64,000 bases of DNA from Lunularia cruciata (taxonomy: Eukaryota; Streptophyta; Marchantiopsida; Lunulariales; Lunulariaceae): assembly GCA_948567375.1 (NCBI GenBank), contig OX419756.1, positions 8,127,001-8,191,000 of the forward strand, read 5' to 3'. A program made the position numbers and the translations under genes. The notes under the pieces are model-generated. The model did no database searches and had not been told where the DNA came from. It saw only the letters and a list, made by a program, of their open reading frames with translations. Shown here piece by piece: positions 35,874 through 48,164 of the stretch; positions within the stretch are counted from its first letter, which is position 1, and every line of letters starts with the position of its first letter.

Positions 35874-36430
35874 TTAATACCATTAGTTATATATATTATC
35901 TAGAGTTAGAAATTGGCTTGAAATATTTCAAAGAATGTTATATATGATAATTTAAGTAGATTACACACAAATATCACCAAAAGAGTAATTTTTATTAATA
36001 GGATAGAGGCCAAAAACACCCTAAGAAATTTAGAGCTAATTTTGGAGGCCTAAATTAATGAATTAGGCCTTGAAAATTATAAATTTAATGTCCTTTGGGG
36101 GAAAATACTACCTTCTCCCCCTTAAGTTTTTCTCATTGAGCTTTCCAATGGTATTTCATCCATGTTATTTTGAGTTTCCTACAAGAAGATTCTCCAAAGA
36201 TTCTTTTTGATTAAACTTGTTAGACCGACCAAATAAGATAATGATTGACATATCCCTTATCTTTACAAATAATCTAAGGGTGGAACTCACTGACATGTCA
36301 CCAATCCATATATCTGATCCAAAGCTAGAGCTCTCTTTGAGAGGATTCTCTTTGTTATATAATAAAGACAAGGTGCTCCTTTGGGACATCATGGCATTGA
36401 GGGTGGGAGCCTTATGTTTCTTCTCTTGGG
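35874..36430 (+). repeat. Solo LTR-B, main part (split by family E insertion)
   Basis: Plus-strand LTR-B starting TTAATACC (consensus TGTAATACC) and running to 'ttctcttggg', with 'ttatataataaagacaaggtgctcc' as its TATA-like region. Its last bases, 'tttctcttgtccttggaacattaca', are found at about 45,915-45,938, beyond the inserted family E element. It is itself inserted in the minus-strand coiled-coil ORF. Confidence 0.75.
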
Positions 36431-36905
36431 TGTAAAAGATCAAGGAGAGAAATAGGAGATTGGAAGATTGGAGTTAAAGATCACATTGAGACTCTTAGAT
36501 GAGGGAAATTTTGAATGCCTCGCATGAACTTGAGCTTTGATGTTTATAAGAAACATACAAGGCTCTTGAGAAGCTTCCTAGAAGCCATTTTTTTAGAGTG
36601 CAAGTCAAACTAAGAGGGAAACTTCTTGAGAAGCTTCCTTCTAGAAGGTGGCTACTTGACATGCAAGCTAAGCTAGTTGGGAAGCTTCCCAAAAAGCTTT
36701 TTTCTGAATGTCACCTTCTTGGTGTGCAAGCTAAGCTAACCAAGAAACTTTCCAAAAAGCTTCCTCCTAGAAGTCACCACTTGGCATGCACATCCCTTAA
36801 TATCTTAGATACTTGTAGAATATTCATATAATTTCTTGGTTAATTTGGCCTTTTTGCTACTTCATTAATCTTGGTTAACTCATCTATAAATTCCATATTG
36901 TTACA
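36431..36905 (-). repeat. LTR-E (3' LTR of family E element)
   Basis: Pairs with 45,472-45,909. Both contain 'gatcacattgagactctt' and 'aaattccatattgttaca'. The two copies differ by many substitutions and small indels, so the insertion is old. This copy has three units of the 63-base repeat; the other has about two. Confidence 0.85.
36598..36788 (+). repeat. 63-bp tandem repeat inside LTR-E, three units
   Basis: Units start near 36,599 (tgcaagtcaaactaag), 36,662 (tgcaagctaagctagttg) and 36,728 (tgcaagctaagctaacca), about 63 bases each. Each contains the near-palindrome 'gaagctt...aagctt'. Because 63 is divisible by three the plus strand reads a 21-residue repeat (QAKLVGKLPKKL and variants), but this sits in an LTR and is unlikely to be translated. 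Confidence 0.75.
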
Positions 36906-38099
36906 TATTCCCCCATTGCTAGTTGATGACATCCTCATCACCATGGAAGCTTCAAACTTTTGGATAGTCATTTGTGCATTCTGGATATGGGAAAGAGGTC
37001 CCTAAGTGGCATCATGAAGGAGATATCCTTTCCAAAGGATTTTTATTCATTATATTATTGGTGAGTACGTTGAACGTGATGACATGCAAGGATACAATCA
37101 ACTTTATCCTCCTCTTGATTGTTGATAAGGACGGGAGGAAGAGAAGATTAGACATGAGAGCAAAAAGAAAGATGGATTAGAAACAAAGGGTTTCATTTTG
37201 GAAATATAAAAGGTATTGTGGATTTACATATGACAAGGTGTGTGGGAACTCACATTTTTATTTTTATTTTGTTTTTAGAGAAGAAGTGAATTGTTGAAGC
37301 CAAAGTAAAGCCAAATAAATGAAAGAAGGGAAAAATGGTGTGTTTGGATCCAACCCAAGGAAGTTGACTTTGTGACAAAGGAAGAAGAACTCGGATTGGA
37401 CTGGAAAGGCAATAGACCAAAAGGAAGGTACTTTGCATCAAAATAATCAACACAATCCAAAGACACCTTAACAACTTTAATTTGGGCCAAACCAAACAAG
37501 AAGGCACATTCAACAAAAATGACTACTTTGTTATTAAGATAAATATGAGAGTGATAGGAATAAATCATGCAGAATGTATGAGTTTGAATTGAGGCTTGAC
37601 TGAAGAATGATTATGAATCAAAGAAATCTAAAATCAAGACATTGTCAAGGGAATCCTGCAATACTGAAGTGCTATCTTATTCCTTTGAAGAGTTTTCCTA
37701 AGGGAATTAGAATTACGAGCCAAAGTCATGGGTTTAATTCTGAGAGACCAAAAGATAAAGAGCATATGATGCCAATGAAGGGTAGCATGAAAATTCTAAT
37801 ACTTGTAATGCAGAATCCTTCAATTCATAGACTAGATCTGGTAGTTAGGATTGAAGTCTTGAGCTGAATTTGGATCATATTTCTGGCCTAGAATTGGAAC
37901 TTGAGTTTTCTCTGATTCATGGCAATAATCATTGCAAGTAACTGTATAGACAGTCCTAAGGTAGAGGAAAGAGAAGATTTCTGACTTGATGGACTAAGTC
38001 GGATTGGAGACTCATGTTGGGGAAAGATGTAGGAGATGTGACAAGAATCACCTTCTATTGAGAGTGTGATCTTGCAGAGGAGACTGAAGAGTTGAAGAG

Positions 38100-38801
38100 T
38101 ATCTTTCAATGCACCTTGCATGAAGGATGGTTACAAGGTAGACACCCAACAAGGTGAAGTATTGTTTGGGCTTTGAGGCCATGATGAAGCCAGAGCAAAC
38201 CACCTACGTGATAGAGCAGCATGTGGTTTTCTTTTACCTCATGTTTGTAGGAGAGAAGGTGAAATGTGCAGAGTGTTTCTACTAAAGAACAAGACAAATG
38301 ATCAAGAATTGGAGGATGGGCTTGCCATCCCATTACTTTGTACCATTTGCAGCACATCTCTATTTGAGTTTGAACATGCTTGACTCTTAAGAGAAGAAGA
38401 AGATGGTGTTGCACTTCCATCCGGATCTTTGTCAAGATGCAAACAAAGATGAGAGACAGTACATGGTGGAGATTAGAGAAGGAGACAACTACTTTGCTAG
38501 AACCGGACAGGAGAAGATAGTGTCAATCTCCATTCTGAAGTCAAGGAAACAAAGTCAATCTGAGGATCTGGTGTCCTTGGTGTAGAGAAGAACAACTTGG
38601 ACATTGAACCACCCAAGGCATGAGATGGTGGTGGTCTATTTGTCATTGGAGGTAGACTTGGAGATAGATGCAAAATCTAATTATAGGGATTTGGAAGAAG
38701 AAGAAGAGCTCACTCTAAAGAGTAAGGAGTCAAGCAATGGTAGTGAAGGAGAGCCTGAGGTTCAACAATCAGCAGAAGAAGTGGTTGAGGAGGAGGATTG
38801 A
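38100..38801 (+). pseudogene. Unidentified decayed ORFs of the nested D-like element
   Basis: Readable pieces include EQTTYVIEQHVVFFYLMFVG, KKKMVLHFHPDLCQDANKDE, YMVEIREGDNYFARTGQEK and an acidic end (38,604-38,801, EEEEELTLKSKESSNGSEGE). Stops interrupt at about 38,280, 38,389 and 38,583. I recognise no domain. The acidic, low-complexity end precedes the coiled-coil frame by about 550 bases. Confidence 0.35.
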
Positions 38802-39351
38802 GGGTTCCATGCAGAAATTGAGTGCATGGAAGGAGGAGACACCTAGTACCTAGAATAACTTGAAGTGAATCTCCAAAAGAACATGATGAAGAGCCAAGAA
38901 TTATGTTTTAGAGAGAAGTGAGATTGAGAAGAAGTCTGCAATTGGCAAGTGCAGGACCAAGTCAAGCCAGAAAAGATGAAGGAAGCTTGGAAGAGGTCAA
39001 TCTGAAGGTAAGGAGATCAAGACTTTGGGGTAAGGCACAAGCAGAAGCATCCCTACTAAAGACAAGGATGAGGAAGAGTTTAAAGGAGTGAACTATTTGT
39101 TGAACATGGTCTGTTTGTTACTAGTGCATTTGCAAGGGAAGAGGAAGGAAATGAAAAAAGATCATCCAGAGGTGAAGGATGAGTTGCATGTGGTGAAGCA
39201 TTTGAGCAATGAAGTCCTACAATTGAAGGAATGATTGATGCAAGGTGAAGAAGAAGCCAAGGTACTTTGGTTGATGTGGTGATTTGTAAGCAAAGTTGAA
39301 AATATTTGCATGAGAGTTATGAGAAGCAAGGAGGTGTTCTAGAACATTAGA

Positions 39352-39677
39352 AAGAAGAATTAAAGGAGCAAAAGGCAACTTTCAAGAAACTTAAAGAAGA
39401 ATTTGAGGATGCTCAACTTGAAGTAATGCATTCCAAGACTAGAGCATTGTTAATTGAATATCTAGCAAAGGAGTTGAGATCAATTGCAGTGGAAAAAGAT
39501 CGGGCATGGCATTATGAATTGGCAAGCATAGGAAGAGAAGAAGAGAGGTTGCAAGATTTGATCAAGTGCTTAGAAGCTCAAGTGGCACACCAGGCTGAAG
39601 AGAAGAAGAAGTTAGAAGTGAAGCACATGGAGGAGTTAAGGATGCTTCAAGAGAAGTTGGAGGTCAAGGTGAGCTGA
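39352..39677 (+). CDS. Coiled-coil ORF of the nested D-like element
   Basis: An open frame of about 108 codons from the stop at 39,349 to the stop at 39,675, with an internal ATG at 39,426. It is rich in Lys, Glu, Leu and Gln in heptad order, for example KEQKATFKKLKEEFEDAQLE and KKLEVKHMEELRMLQEKLEV. It has the same place (just before the LTR) and character as the coiled-coil ORF of family D, but sequence identity is weak. Function unknown. Confidence 0.45.
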
Positions 39678-40979
39678 TCTCAAGTCAGTATCAATAGAGG
39701 AGATTGTCAATAGAGTGAAGGCAATGTTTAGCATTGGGATCAAAGTATGATTAGAGGAGTCTTGCATGCATGAGTTGAAGTTGTTGATGAAGGAGACTCA
39801 AAGCGTAAGGAAAAGGTCATTGACATAAATAATTTGTAAATTCATGTTAGAGATAGAGTAGATAGGAAGATACTTAAAGTACGAGATAATGTTTGTCTAA
39901 GATTAGATTTAGTTAGAATAGAATTAGTTCAACCCCTTAGTAGTTTGAAGGAGAGTGTAGAAACCCAATGCAAAGTAGTTGAAGTATGAGTTCATGTGAC
40001 TTTGGGTGAGTAACACAAGTTAGGATAGAGAAAGAAGAGATAGATAGACCATTTATGACTTCAATTTCAATTCACACTGAAGATGTGAAAGTAGAATATG
40101 AACCCAAACTTCACAAGGTGCTTGTAGGAAACTTAGTTGTAGAAGCCAAAGTAGAGGCAAAAGTTGGATCAAATTAGGAGTAACATATTTGAGATTTGAA
40201 GCAGTAGAATGTTCATATAGATCAGGAGATTTGTAGGAGATAGTTGAAGTAGTTTGGGTAGTTTTGGTAATTGTTCAGTGTTTTGCCTATTTAAAGCATT
40301 CATTTGTAGTGCATTGTATTTATCAAGATTTGAAGTGGAGTAAAGTGAAGCGCTAAAACTCAGTGCTCATTTTTTTAACTTAATTTTGAGTCTTAATCTT
40401 GTGTGTGTTTGTGAGTGTGTGGGAACTTTGAGTTGCAATCAAAGAGTGTTAGATGTGGGGTTTTGTAGCTTTGATTTCCATTCTATGTGTCTGATCCTAA
40501 GTGGAGTGCAAGCAAAGCAATGCCTTGATAAATCTATGAAGAATTGTAATGTTAGTAATATTCTCCATTTGTGATTACAAGCACTAGATTAATGTGAAGT
40601 TCTTTGATTGAGGAAGTTGTACCTTGAGTGGAGAGTGGAATACAATTCCAAGGCAAAGTCCCTTTGTGGTGAAGTAGCCTACTTTGAAAGAACTAAATCA
40701 TCACAATCAATATTGATTTGGAGAGATTTGAAGAATTGTGATTTATAGGTGATGTTATATTGTGACAAGGCTACAAATTGAAGAGTTTGTTACTCTCTTC
40801 TGGGTGTGATTTCTACCCAAGAGATTAAAGAAAAATCAAGAAGGACTAAATTATTATTTTCACTTTGTGTTTGACCATTCTTGACCAGTATCTCTATAGG
40901 AATGAAAAATTACTCAACTATTATTGAAAAAATGATACTTATTGGATTATTACACAAGGCGAGGCAAATCAATATGAAA

Positions 40980-42130
40980 TTAGAGAAATGATTTGGGTGA
41001 CATCAAATGGACTTATCTAATGAGGAGTAAGTTTATGGACTTGGATATCAAGTGGGTAGGGTAGGTTAATAAAACAAGACCTTATCATCAAGTTGAAAGG
41101 TGAGATCATGATGATGTTGGTCCATGTATTATTTTTGACAATTTTGAATAACAAGGAGATGAGATTTAGCTTGTTGTAGGGATTGGGATATTATGGTCAA
41201 GAAAGTGGAAGGATGAGGGACATGAGATGAAAGAGGAGCATGAAGGGAACTTGGAACAAGTAGATCTAGGCCAAAATTAAGGAAGAAGAGAGAGAATCTA
41301 AGGCTTGCTTGTCTAGAATTATTCTAAGTAAATTTTACAATTACAAAACATTCATCCTAGTTAGCATGGTGAACAATGACAAAGGCATAAAGAAAATCCT
41401 CTAAGGTGTGATTTTCATGTTCAATTTTTCCATCAGTTTAAGGATGATAGTTGTGGACAATGTAAGCTTGGTGTTGAGTATCTAGAAGAGTGCTTGCCAA
41501 ATTGTTTTGGTGAAATAAGGATCATGGTCAAAGATGAGTACACAAGGGATCCTTTTCAAAGTAGATATGGTACAATATTAGAGCATACACTATATCAGAC
41601 GTTGGTGCCAAATGGAATTGGTTATTAAGCTTATCCACAAACACCATGATTGTTATGTGCTTTGTGTTGTCTTGGGCAAGGAGGTAATGAGATCTAAGCT
41701 CACATGTTCTCATAAAGCAAATAGGATGGGAATTGGTTGAAAGAGACCACACTTGGTTTCTAGTTGTTGGTTTTGTTGCATTGGCAGCTCTCACAAGATT
41801 GAATAAACTCTCAAACATCTTGTGCCATGTTGGGCTATCACCATTGGCATTTTCAGGTACCCAAGGTCTTGTTCACACCCATGTGATCAGCAATTGGTAA
41901 GTCATGGGTTTCTTGAAGGCGCATAAATCATAGATCACACTTAGTTGGAACATAGATCCGGTTCTCATAGAATAGAAATATTTCTTTGAAACTGAAGTTG
42001 TATTCCTTGTCATGTGCTACAATATGACCTTGTACTATCTGAAAGAAGGGTTCTTGTTGTAAAGTGTTCCTAAACTTAATTTGGACTTTTGAGTCAATTG
42101 TTATTATTATAATTTTCATTGTGATGAGAG
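40980..42130 (-). pseudogene. Integrase remnant of family E element
   Basis: On the minus strand the core region reads QVWSLSTNSHPICFMRTCEL, then ITIMVFVDKLNNQFHLAPTS (the VDRLSK-like strand of the integrase core) and HNYHP-stop-TDGKIE (matching the xYHPQTDGQTE motif around the catalytic Glu). Stops and frameshifts are frequent. Confidence 0.65.
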
Positions 42131-43450
42131 GAAGAAGACCAGGTTGTCATGATAGGGCCTTAGGAATGACATGGAACCTATTGAGTTTATACTCAAGTTT
42201 GATGTCAAAAAATTTTAGTTGTTCCTCCTATCGATGATGATAATGCTTCATGTGCTTTAGATGTAATGTTTGCAACAAGATTTTTTTATTGGTTTGGATG
42301 ATCACTTGCTTTTCCAAGAGATAATTTTTCCATAACTTCATGGTATATACCAGTGCTAGTTGTTTTTTATCTTGAGAAAAATAATTCTTTTTTACAATAT
42401 TTAGTTGATAAGATACAAAAGCAATGAGATGTAACCTATCTAGAAATTCCTATTGCAACATAGCTCCAATGGCAAAGTCAGAAGTATCAAAGTCAACCAC
42501 ACAAGATAGTTAAGGATCATATAGTAGAAGGATGGATCTTGAAAACACCATATGTTTCAATTTTTGGAATGCTTTTTTGTGTTTGGTGGTCCATTAAAAG
42601 CTTGAGGTCTTCTCCAAGAGATCAATCAATAGTGCGCTCACATGAGCATAGTAGTGGATGAATTGTCAGTAAAAGATTTCCCAATCTATTAAATGCTTAC
42701 ACTTTTACGTTATTCTTTGGAGAAGGCCAATCAATAATGGCCTTGATTTTCTCTTCTTCCATTTTGATCCACTCCAGTGAAATCTTATGATCCAAAAAGG
42801 TGATTTCCTTTTGCCAAAAGACACACTTTGACTTCTTGCAATATAACTTCTATTGATGTAGTCATCTTAAGACTTCATGCATGTGGTTTGCATGTTTTTC
42901 CTCTATTTTGCTATATATTAAAATGTCATCCAAAAATACTATCAAGTATATATCTAATAGCCCATCCAACACTAGATGCATATGATCCATAAAGACTGTT
43001 GGAACATTAATGAGCCCAAAAGGTAGAACTCTCCATTCAAAATACCCATACCTTGTGCAAAGGTAATCTTTTTCACATCCTCTCTTTCAATGTGAATCTT
43101 CAAGTAGTCATTTTGGAGAACTTTTGTGTTCCAATTAATTAATCTAGCCAAACATCAATTCAAGGCAAGAAATATGCATTCTTTGTTATTCTTTTATTGA
43201 GGCTATGATAATCAATACAAAAGCAAAGTCTTCCATCCTTCTTTGGGACAGATAATACAAGGAGATGTACTATGATGTATGAAATCCTTCTCCAACAAAT
43301 CCATCAATGTTGTTTGAATCTCATTCAACTCTTTTAGTGAAAGTCAATAGAATGGTCTATTCACTCAAGTATTTCTTGGTAATAAGTCAATTTTGAATGG
43401 CTTACCATGATTGAAGTGTAATCCCTTTGGCATACATCCAGAAAAACATC
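42130..43450 (-). pseudogene. RT and RNase H remnant of family E element
   Basis: From 43,270 downward: VPKKDGRLCFCIDYHSLNKR (finger/palm start of gypsy RT), KFSKMTT and KERM-type fragments, and FLDDILIYS near 42,905-42,940, an intact Asp-Asp catalytic box. KKSKCVFW and LGH-like residues follow, then RNase H sequence to about 42,130. The FLDDILIYS type is that of chromovirus-like gypsy elements. Frame breaks prevent a functional product. Confidence 0.75.
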
Positions 43451-44317
43451 TACAAACTCTTGAACTATTTGATCAATCATTGCTTGATGATGCTTCTAGT
43501 CCTAATTAGATTCTCCATGCACAATAAGTTTGATACACACTACAAAAATAGTATTATCCTCCTCTAAAGCTTGCTCTATGGTTGCTTTACTAAAAAATTC
43601 TCATCTTGGGATTGGTTATTCTTAGATTTTCTACTCAAAAGTATCAAACAACCTAATTGGTAATTCCTATCTTGGTGTTGTACTTGAATTTATCATTGGG
43701 TCCAATCAAATTAAACCTTATGATGTTCACCAAGGAAAACCTAGAATGACATCATAATATAGAGGTGTCACTTCAAACTTCATACACTCCAAAAACTCCT
43801 TTCTAATCTTGAATGTAATAGGATTTGAGGTACAAAATCCAAACTTTTCTGACCATCCGCCATCATCAATCTACTTCCAATTACTAGCTTGATAAGAATA
43901 TTTAATTCCTTTGCTAACTATATGGACATGTAATTCTTTGAACTTCTTCGATCAACCAAAATCCTATAATACAATCAAATATCATACCTTGCAAGTGAAA
44001 CAAACTTACATAGATCAAACCTTCAATTCTATTAGAACTAATCAAGTTCTTAGTAGATAGCTTGAGTTCTCCTATTGGAATTCTTTGTTTCCCTGATCAT
44101 CATGCTCCATGAACTCCATTTGGGTGAAGTCATCCATTCTTGAATGGACATTTAATAATATAATGATCGATTTGATGATAATAAAAAAATCACCATTTTG
44201 TTACAATCTTTCTCTATTTGTAAGGCCAAGTAGTTTCCGTTGGATGGCATCAATCTCCATTAGTGCTAGCTCTTCCACCCATGTGTAGTGTGTGGGTAAG
44301 TTTTGTGAAGGTTGAGG

Positions 44318-44800
44318 TCAAGACAAAGTTGTTGCAACCAAGGAGTCAAAGTGCTCAACCAAGTACATAGCTTCCTTCAAGTGTTTGGGCTCTTGCATGG
44401 TCACTTCTAATTTAGTGCATGATTTCAAGCCCCTCACAAATTGATCCAGAGCTTCCCCTTCTAATATATCTAGAATTTGCATTCTGGTGTTATTGAATTG
44501 AGTGATATAGTTTCTTATAAAACCAATTTGCTTCAATTTTGTCAACTTATCTCATGCAACTTGTGTGGTATTTATAGTTTAGTATAGCAACCAAAGAATC
44601 AAAATGCTCAACCAAGTGCATGGCTTTCTCCAAGTGTTTGGGCTCTTGCACGGTCACTTCCAATTTGTTGCATGATTTCAAGCCTTTCACAAATTGATCT
44701 AAAGCTTCATCTTCTAATATATCTAGAATTTACATTATGGTGTTTTGAAATTGAGTGATATAGTTTCTTATAGAACCAATTTGCCTCAATTTTTCCAACT
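44318..44800 (-). pseudogene. Gag remnant of family E element with a local duplication
   Basis: The frame 44,318-44,545 contains RNYITQFNNTRMQILDILEG and DQFVRGLKS, matching the retrotransposon gag pattern (x-Y-x-x-x-F-x-x-L...GL). The stretch 44,585-44,800 repeats the same coding sequence ('gtgtttgggctcttgcacggtcacttc', 'tctagaattt'), so this part of gag is duplicated in tandem with a period of about 240 bases. Confidence 0.65.
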
Positions 44801-45471
44801 TATTTTATACAGCTCATGTGGTATTTATAATCTAGATTATCTAATTATTATGCTTTTGATTTTGTTTCATATCAAGATTAGTGTAACAAACTATTGTTCA
44901 GTTTGTTCTATTCAAAATCACCACCATAGTTTTGCCATTCCATCCAATGGGTTTGAAACCAAGAGAATCTATCTTTGTTCATCTTGAAGATTTATAGCTT
45001 CAAAATATCATTCACAATCAAATATAAAATTCTCCATTGTACTTGGAAAGTTCTTGCCTTTAAGTACCTTGGACTTTGGAAAATGGATTTTTCTTTTCTC
45101 TTGCTCAAAATGGTGCACTCTCTACATGCTCTTGTTCTTCCAAAATTTGAATTAAGTGTTTGATTTATTGTTATATAGTAATGATAACTTCAAGCATTAC
45201 TGCCAAGGCTATTACTCTATTGAACTATCTACAATTATCTAAGTTAACACATAAACGCAACATGTATATAGTTCTCCATAAGTTACAATCAAAAGTACCA
45301 AGAGTTTATTAGACAAGGTGATTATATTTAGAAAATTCTGCCCAAAGTATGAGATGATGAACTATATCAAATGATGCTTGGGTAATATTGGACACAAAAT
45401 CTTAGTGGTTTGGCAAAAGTGGATTTGCTAGTCCATAAATTCTATCCATCTTATTCTTACTTTGATATCAA

Positions 45472-45909
45472 TGTAAAAGATTGATGAAAGAACTAAGAGA
45501 ATGAAATATCATAGTGAAAGATCACATTGAGACTCTTGAATGAAAGAAAATATGAATTTTAGCATGATCTTAGGTATTTATACAGAACATACAATGCTCT
45601 TGAGACGCTTCTCAAGAAGCTAACTAAAAGTCATTTTATTAGAGTGCAAGCAAAACTAATTGGGAAGCTTCTTGAGAAGCTTTCTTTTAGAAGGTGCCTA
45701 CTTGGTATGCAAGCTACACTAGTTGGGAAATTTCCCAAGAAATTTCCTCCTAGAAGTCACCATTTGGCATGCACATTACCCAATACTTTGAATGTACCAA
45801 GTAACTTCCTAGATGCTTCTAGAATATTCTTATAATTTATTGGCTAATTTGGCCTATTTGCTACTTTGTTAGTCTTGACTAACTCACCTATAAATTCCAT
45901 ATTGTTACA
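45472..45909 (-). repeat. LTR-E (5' LTR of family E element)
   Basis: Starts on the minus strand with TGTAACAATATGG and ends TTTTACA directly before the primer site. Contains a TATA-like 'tataaata' near 45,574-45,582 (minus strand). See the 3' LTR for comparison. Confidence 0.85.
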
Positions 45910-45938
45910 TTGGGGTTTCTCTTGTCCTTGGAACATTA

Positions 45939-46400
45939 CACCACCCATGTCTGCTCCTCATCTAAAGCATCAAGGATGGATTGCAACTCCATGTCCACCT
46001 CTTGCTTGACCTGCATGCGGAGGATCTGCTTATGGTCCTCATGGTTGTTGCCAATTATGGTCAATTACTCAATGCACATTTGGGCATTTTCAACATTTAT
46101 GTCAAGGGCTTGCTTTTTCTTGGTGCTCTAGAGATAAAGAACCTTTAGTTCTTGCTTGAGTGATGCTACCTCTTTATCCCTAGTACTCAATTGTTGCTTG
46201 TGCTTCTTCTTCACCTCCTCCACATGATGCTCAAACCTCCCCTTAATGGTTAGTAAATTGGGTTCCAATTGAAAGATCCACTATCATGATCTTGATATTC
46301 TTCTTCATCAGCGCCATTTTTCATCTTTCTCCTTCAACTTCACTTCTTTGACCACCTTGTAATCCATCTTTTTTTTCCTTGTTAGGTAGTACTCACCTTG
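45939..46400 (-). pseudogene. 5' part of the split family D coiled-coil ORF (minus strand)
   Basis: Minus-strand reading gives DYKVVKEVKLKEKDEK, EEVKKKHKQQLSTRDKEVAS, LKQELKVLY, NHEDHKQILRMQVKQEVDME and LQSILDALDEEQ, aligning with MKKKHKEQLSARDEEVVSLK, WELKVLHSQ and HEDHEQILHVRIRQEVDM of the 8815-9229 copy. It breaks at 45,939, where the solo LTR-B ends, and resumes at 35,872. Confidence 0.75.
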
Positions 46401-46719
46401 ATCATTGCAAGTTTGGCCTTGACTTTAGTAGCTTCGCTCTTTATTGTGCTATCACATCAATGTTGTCCTTCTTCCACCTTCATCCCACACATGAGACAAT
46501 AAAGGGGCTAGAAAGTTATGCCTTGTAGATAAGGTGATCTAAGCTATGGAGCTAAAAATGGCTCCTTCTCCTAATCTGGTGAAACATGTCCCATATAATC
46601 CTCATGACTTCCAAGATTAGTTATGGTTGATGATTCTACCCACCCACATGTCCATCTATAAGCCAATTATTGTAACCACCTTACCTCTATTTATGATATT
46701 TTGAAGTCCAAGGATAATG

Positions 46720-47475
46720 AACATGAACCAAGTTGAAGCATTGGCTACAACATTCTATCAATTTGGATAAGAAAAGCTCAGCTTGTTATCCCTTCCTCCC
46801 TTGCCTAAATTTAATGTAGGATATGTAGAGGGAGATAATTTTGTGTTTTAGCTGTCTTTAGTAGGAAAATTTGGTGTTTACCTTGATAGATCAAATCTAT
46901 TGCTTTGATTAGCCCTGCTCACTACACAAGCAGCCATTAACCATCACATACCTCTAAGGGCCACCTTGAAGACAAAACAATTCTCTATGTTATGGGCATA
47001 TGTGGTTGACTCTTGGAAATAGTCGAGAACCCATTGTGAAATGGCCAAGGCCAAAATGCAAGGAGACATATTATTGGAGAACCCCCATGAATTAACATAT
47101 GTGGTAGTAAACCTCCCATATTTAATCTTGAAGTACTTAGTGGATTATCTCAAGTTGGTGAATTGTAGGTTGGCATTGAAGCCAACAAGAGAGTACATCA
47201 AGGTGAACCATGTATCCAATAAGAATATTGTGAGGATCTATAAAGATACTTGGTTGCAAGGAGCGTACAATGCCACAATTAGCATTGATCTTGGGTCATA
47301 GAACATCCAAATTAGCACCATAGTCCAAGAATTCAAGATACCCTTTGAGCAATGAGGAGAAAGGACCCAATCTTTCCAAAATTTATATCCCAAGGGATGA
47401 AGGTAGAAGAAGGACAATAGACCAAGTGGAGGAGATGAAGAAGAAGCCTACCAAGGAGTTGGAATTTAGGGACTG
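46720..47475 (+). pseudogene. Upstream ORF of a plus-strand family D element, unidentified
   Basis: A plus-strand frame with several stops; its best part (47,041-47,301) reads MAKAKMQGDILLENPHELTY and NLPYLILKYLVDYLKLVNCR. It ends ...KKKPTKELEFRD at the border of the minus-strand family C element, and the coiled-coil ORF of the same orientation resumes at 60,677. I recognise no domain. Confidence 0.4.
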
Positions 47476-48164
47476 TGAGCCGGCATATCTCTCACTCAAG
47501 ATGAACCTCTAATGACTATTATGGTAGTGCACCATGGACTAAGAAAGTAAAGAACCTCAACTCCATCATACTCCTCTAAGGCTACCACCCCAAGACTCAA
47601 GACATTGCTCACTAGAGAACTCAATGAGAGATAATTGTAAATAAAAGGATGATGAGTACCTCATCACCCCTAGTTTATATACTTGTGAAATAGTCACGCA
47701 CCAAAGTTACTAATTATTGGAGAAACTCAAGCTACTAGGCTAAAAGTCAAGTAAAGTCAAAAAGTATAAAGGAATATCCATCCATATAGGCATATTCCAG
47801 TAAGGATGTAATCTTATCTTGACACAACTACAAAGTCAAGGATTCCTTCACATGGGTTATCCTTGGACTATAGAAGAATCCAAAAGAAAAAGGCTTGCGG
47901 GCCCAAGAGTTCTCAATTCTTTCCTCAAAGCCAAACACCTAGGAATAATACCAAGTCAAAAAACTAGAATCTAAAATAATAGTGCTCATCTTTTCCACTT
48001 CCTCTAAAGTAAGGTCTCCAATATCTTAGCTATGACTAACTTTAGCTAATCATGACTAATATAGAACCATCCTTTATCATTATATAAATAATATCTCTCA
48101 AACTTTTGTAATACCAAGCTAAATATCATAATATCACACACATGTAAAAATAGGTGTTATATTT
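47476..48164 (-). repeat. LTR-A (3' LTR of minus-strand family C element)
   Basis: Starts on the minus strand near TAACACC and ends GGCTCA. It follows the chain end of integrase and a short purine-rich stretch (GTCCGGGG). It has the same landmarks as the copies at 7388 and 30,046. Confidence 0.75.

Larger units (their letters stand above)
36960..40970 (+). mobile_element. D-like element nested in family E element
   Basis: A plus-strand segment with a decayed protein region (about 38,100-38,816), a coiled-coil frame (39,352-39,677) and an LTR-D-like 3' end (about 39,830-40,965, with the 'gtgatttctacccaagagattaaag' and 'ttattacaca' landmarks). It resembles family D in plan but is more divergent. 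I found no pol motif. Its left end is not clear and no left LTR is visible. Confidence 0.5.
36426..45914 (-). mobile_element. Family E Ty3/gypsy element with LTRs, PBS, PPT and TTGGG target duplication
   Basis: Minus-strand element at 36,431-45,909 bounded by TTGGG at 36,426-36,430 and 45,910-45,914. The 5' LTR is 45,472-45,909 (starts TGTAACAATATGG, ends TTTTACA) and the 3' LTR is 36,431-36,905. The primer site TTGATATCAAAG abuts the 5' LTR at 45,460-45,471, and a purine tract (GCAATGGGGGAA) abuts the 3' LTR at 36,906-36,920. The internal region holds gag, RT, RNase H and integrase remnants at about 41,000-45,450. A plus-strand D-like element (about 36,960-40,970) is nested between integrase and the 3' LTR. 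Confidence 0.85.

Noticed and set aside
41100-41350. Possible host exon in an otherwise repeat region.
   Set aside because: On the minus strand the sequence continues the integrase/3' end of family E; no splice-like borders or conserved motif were seen.
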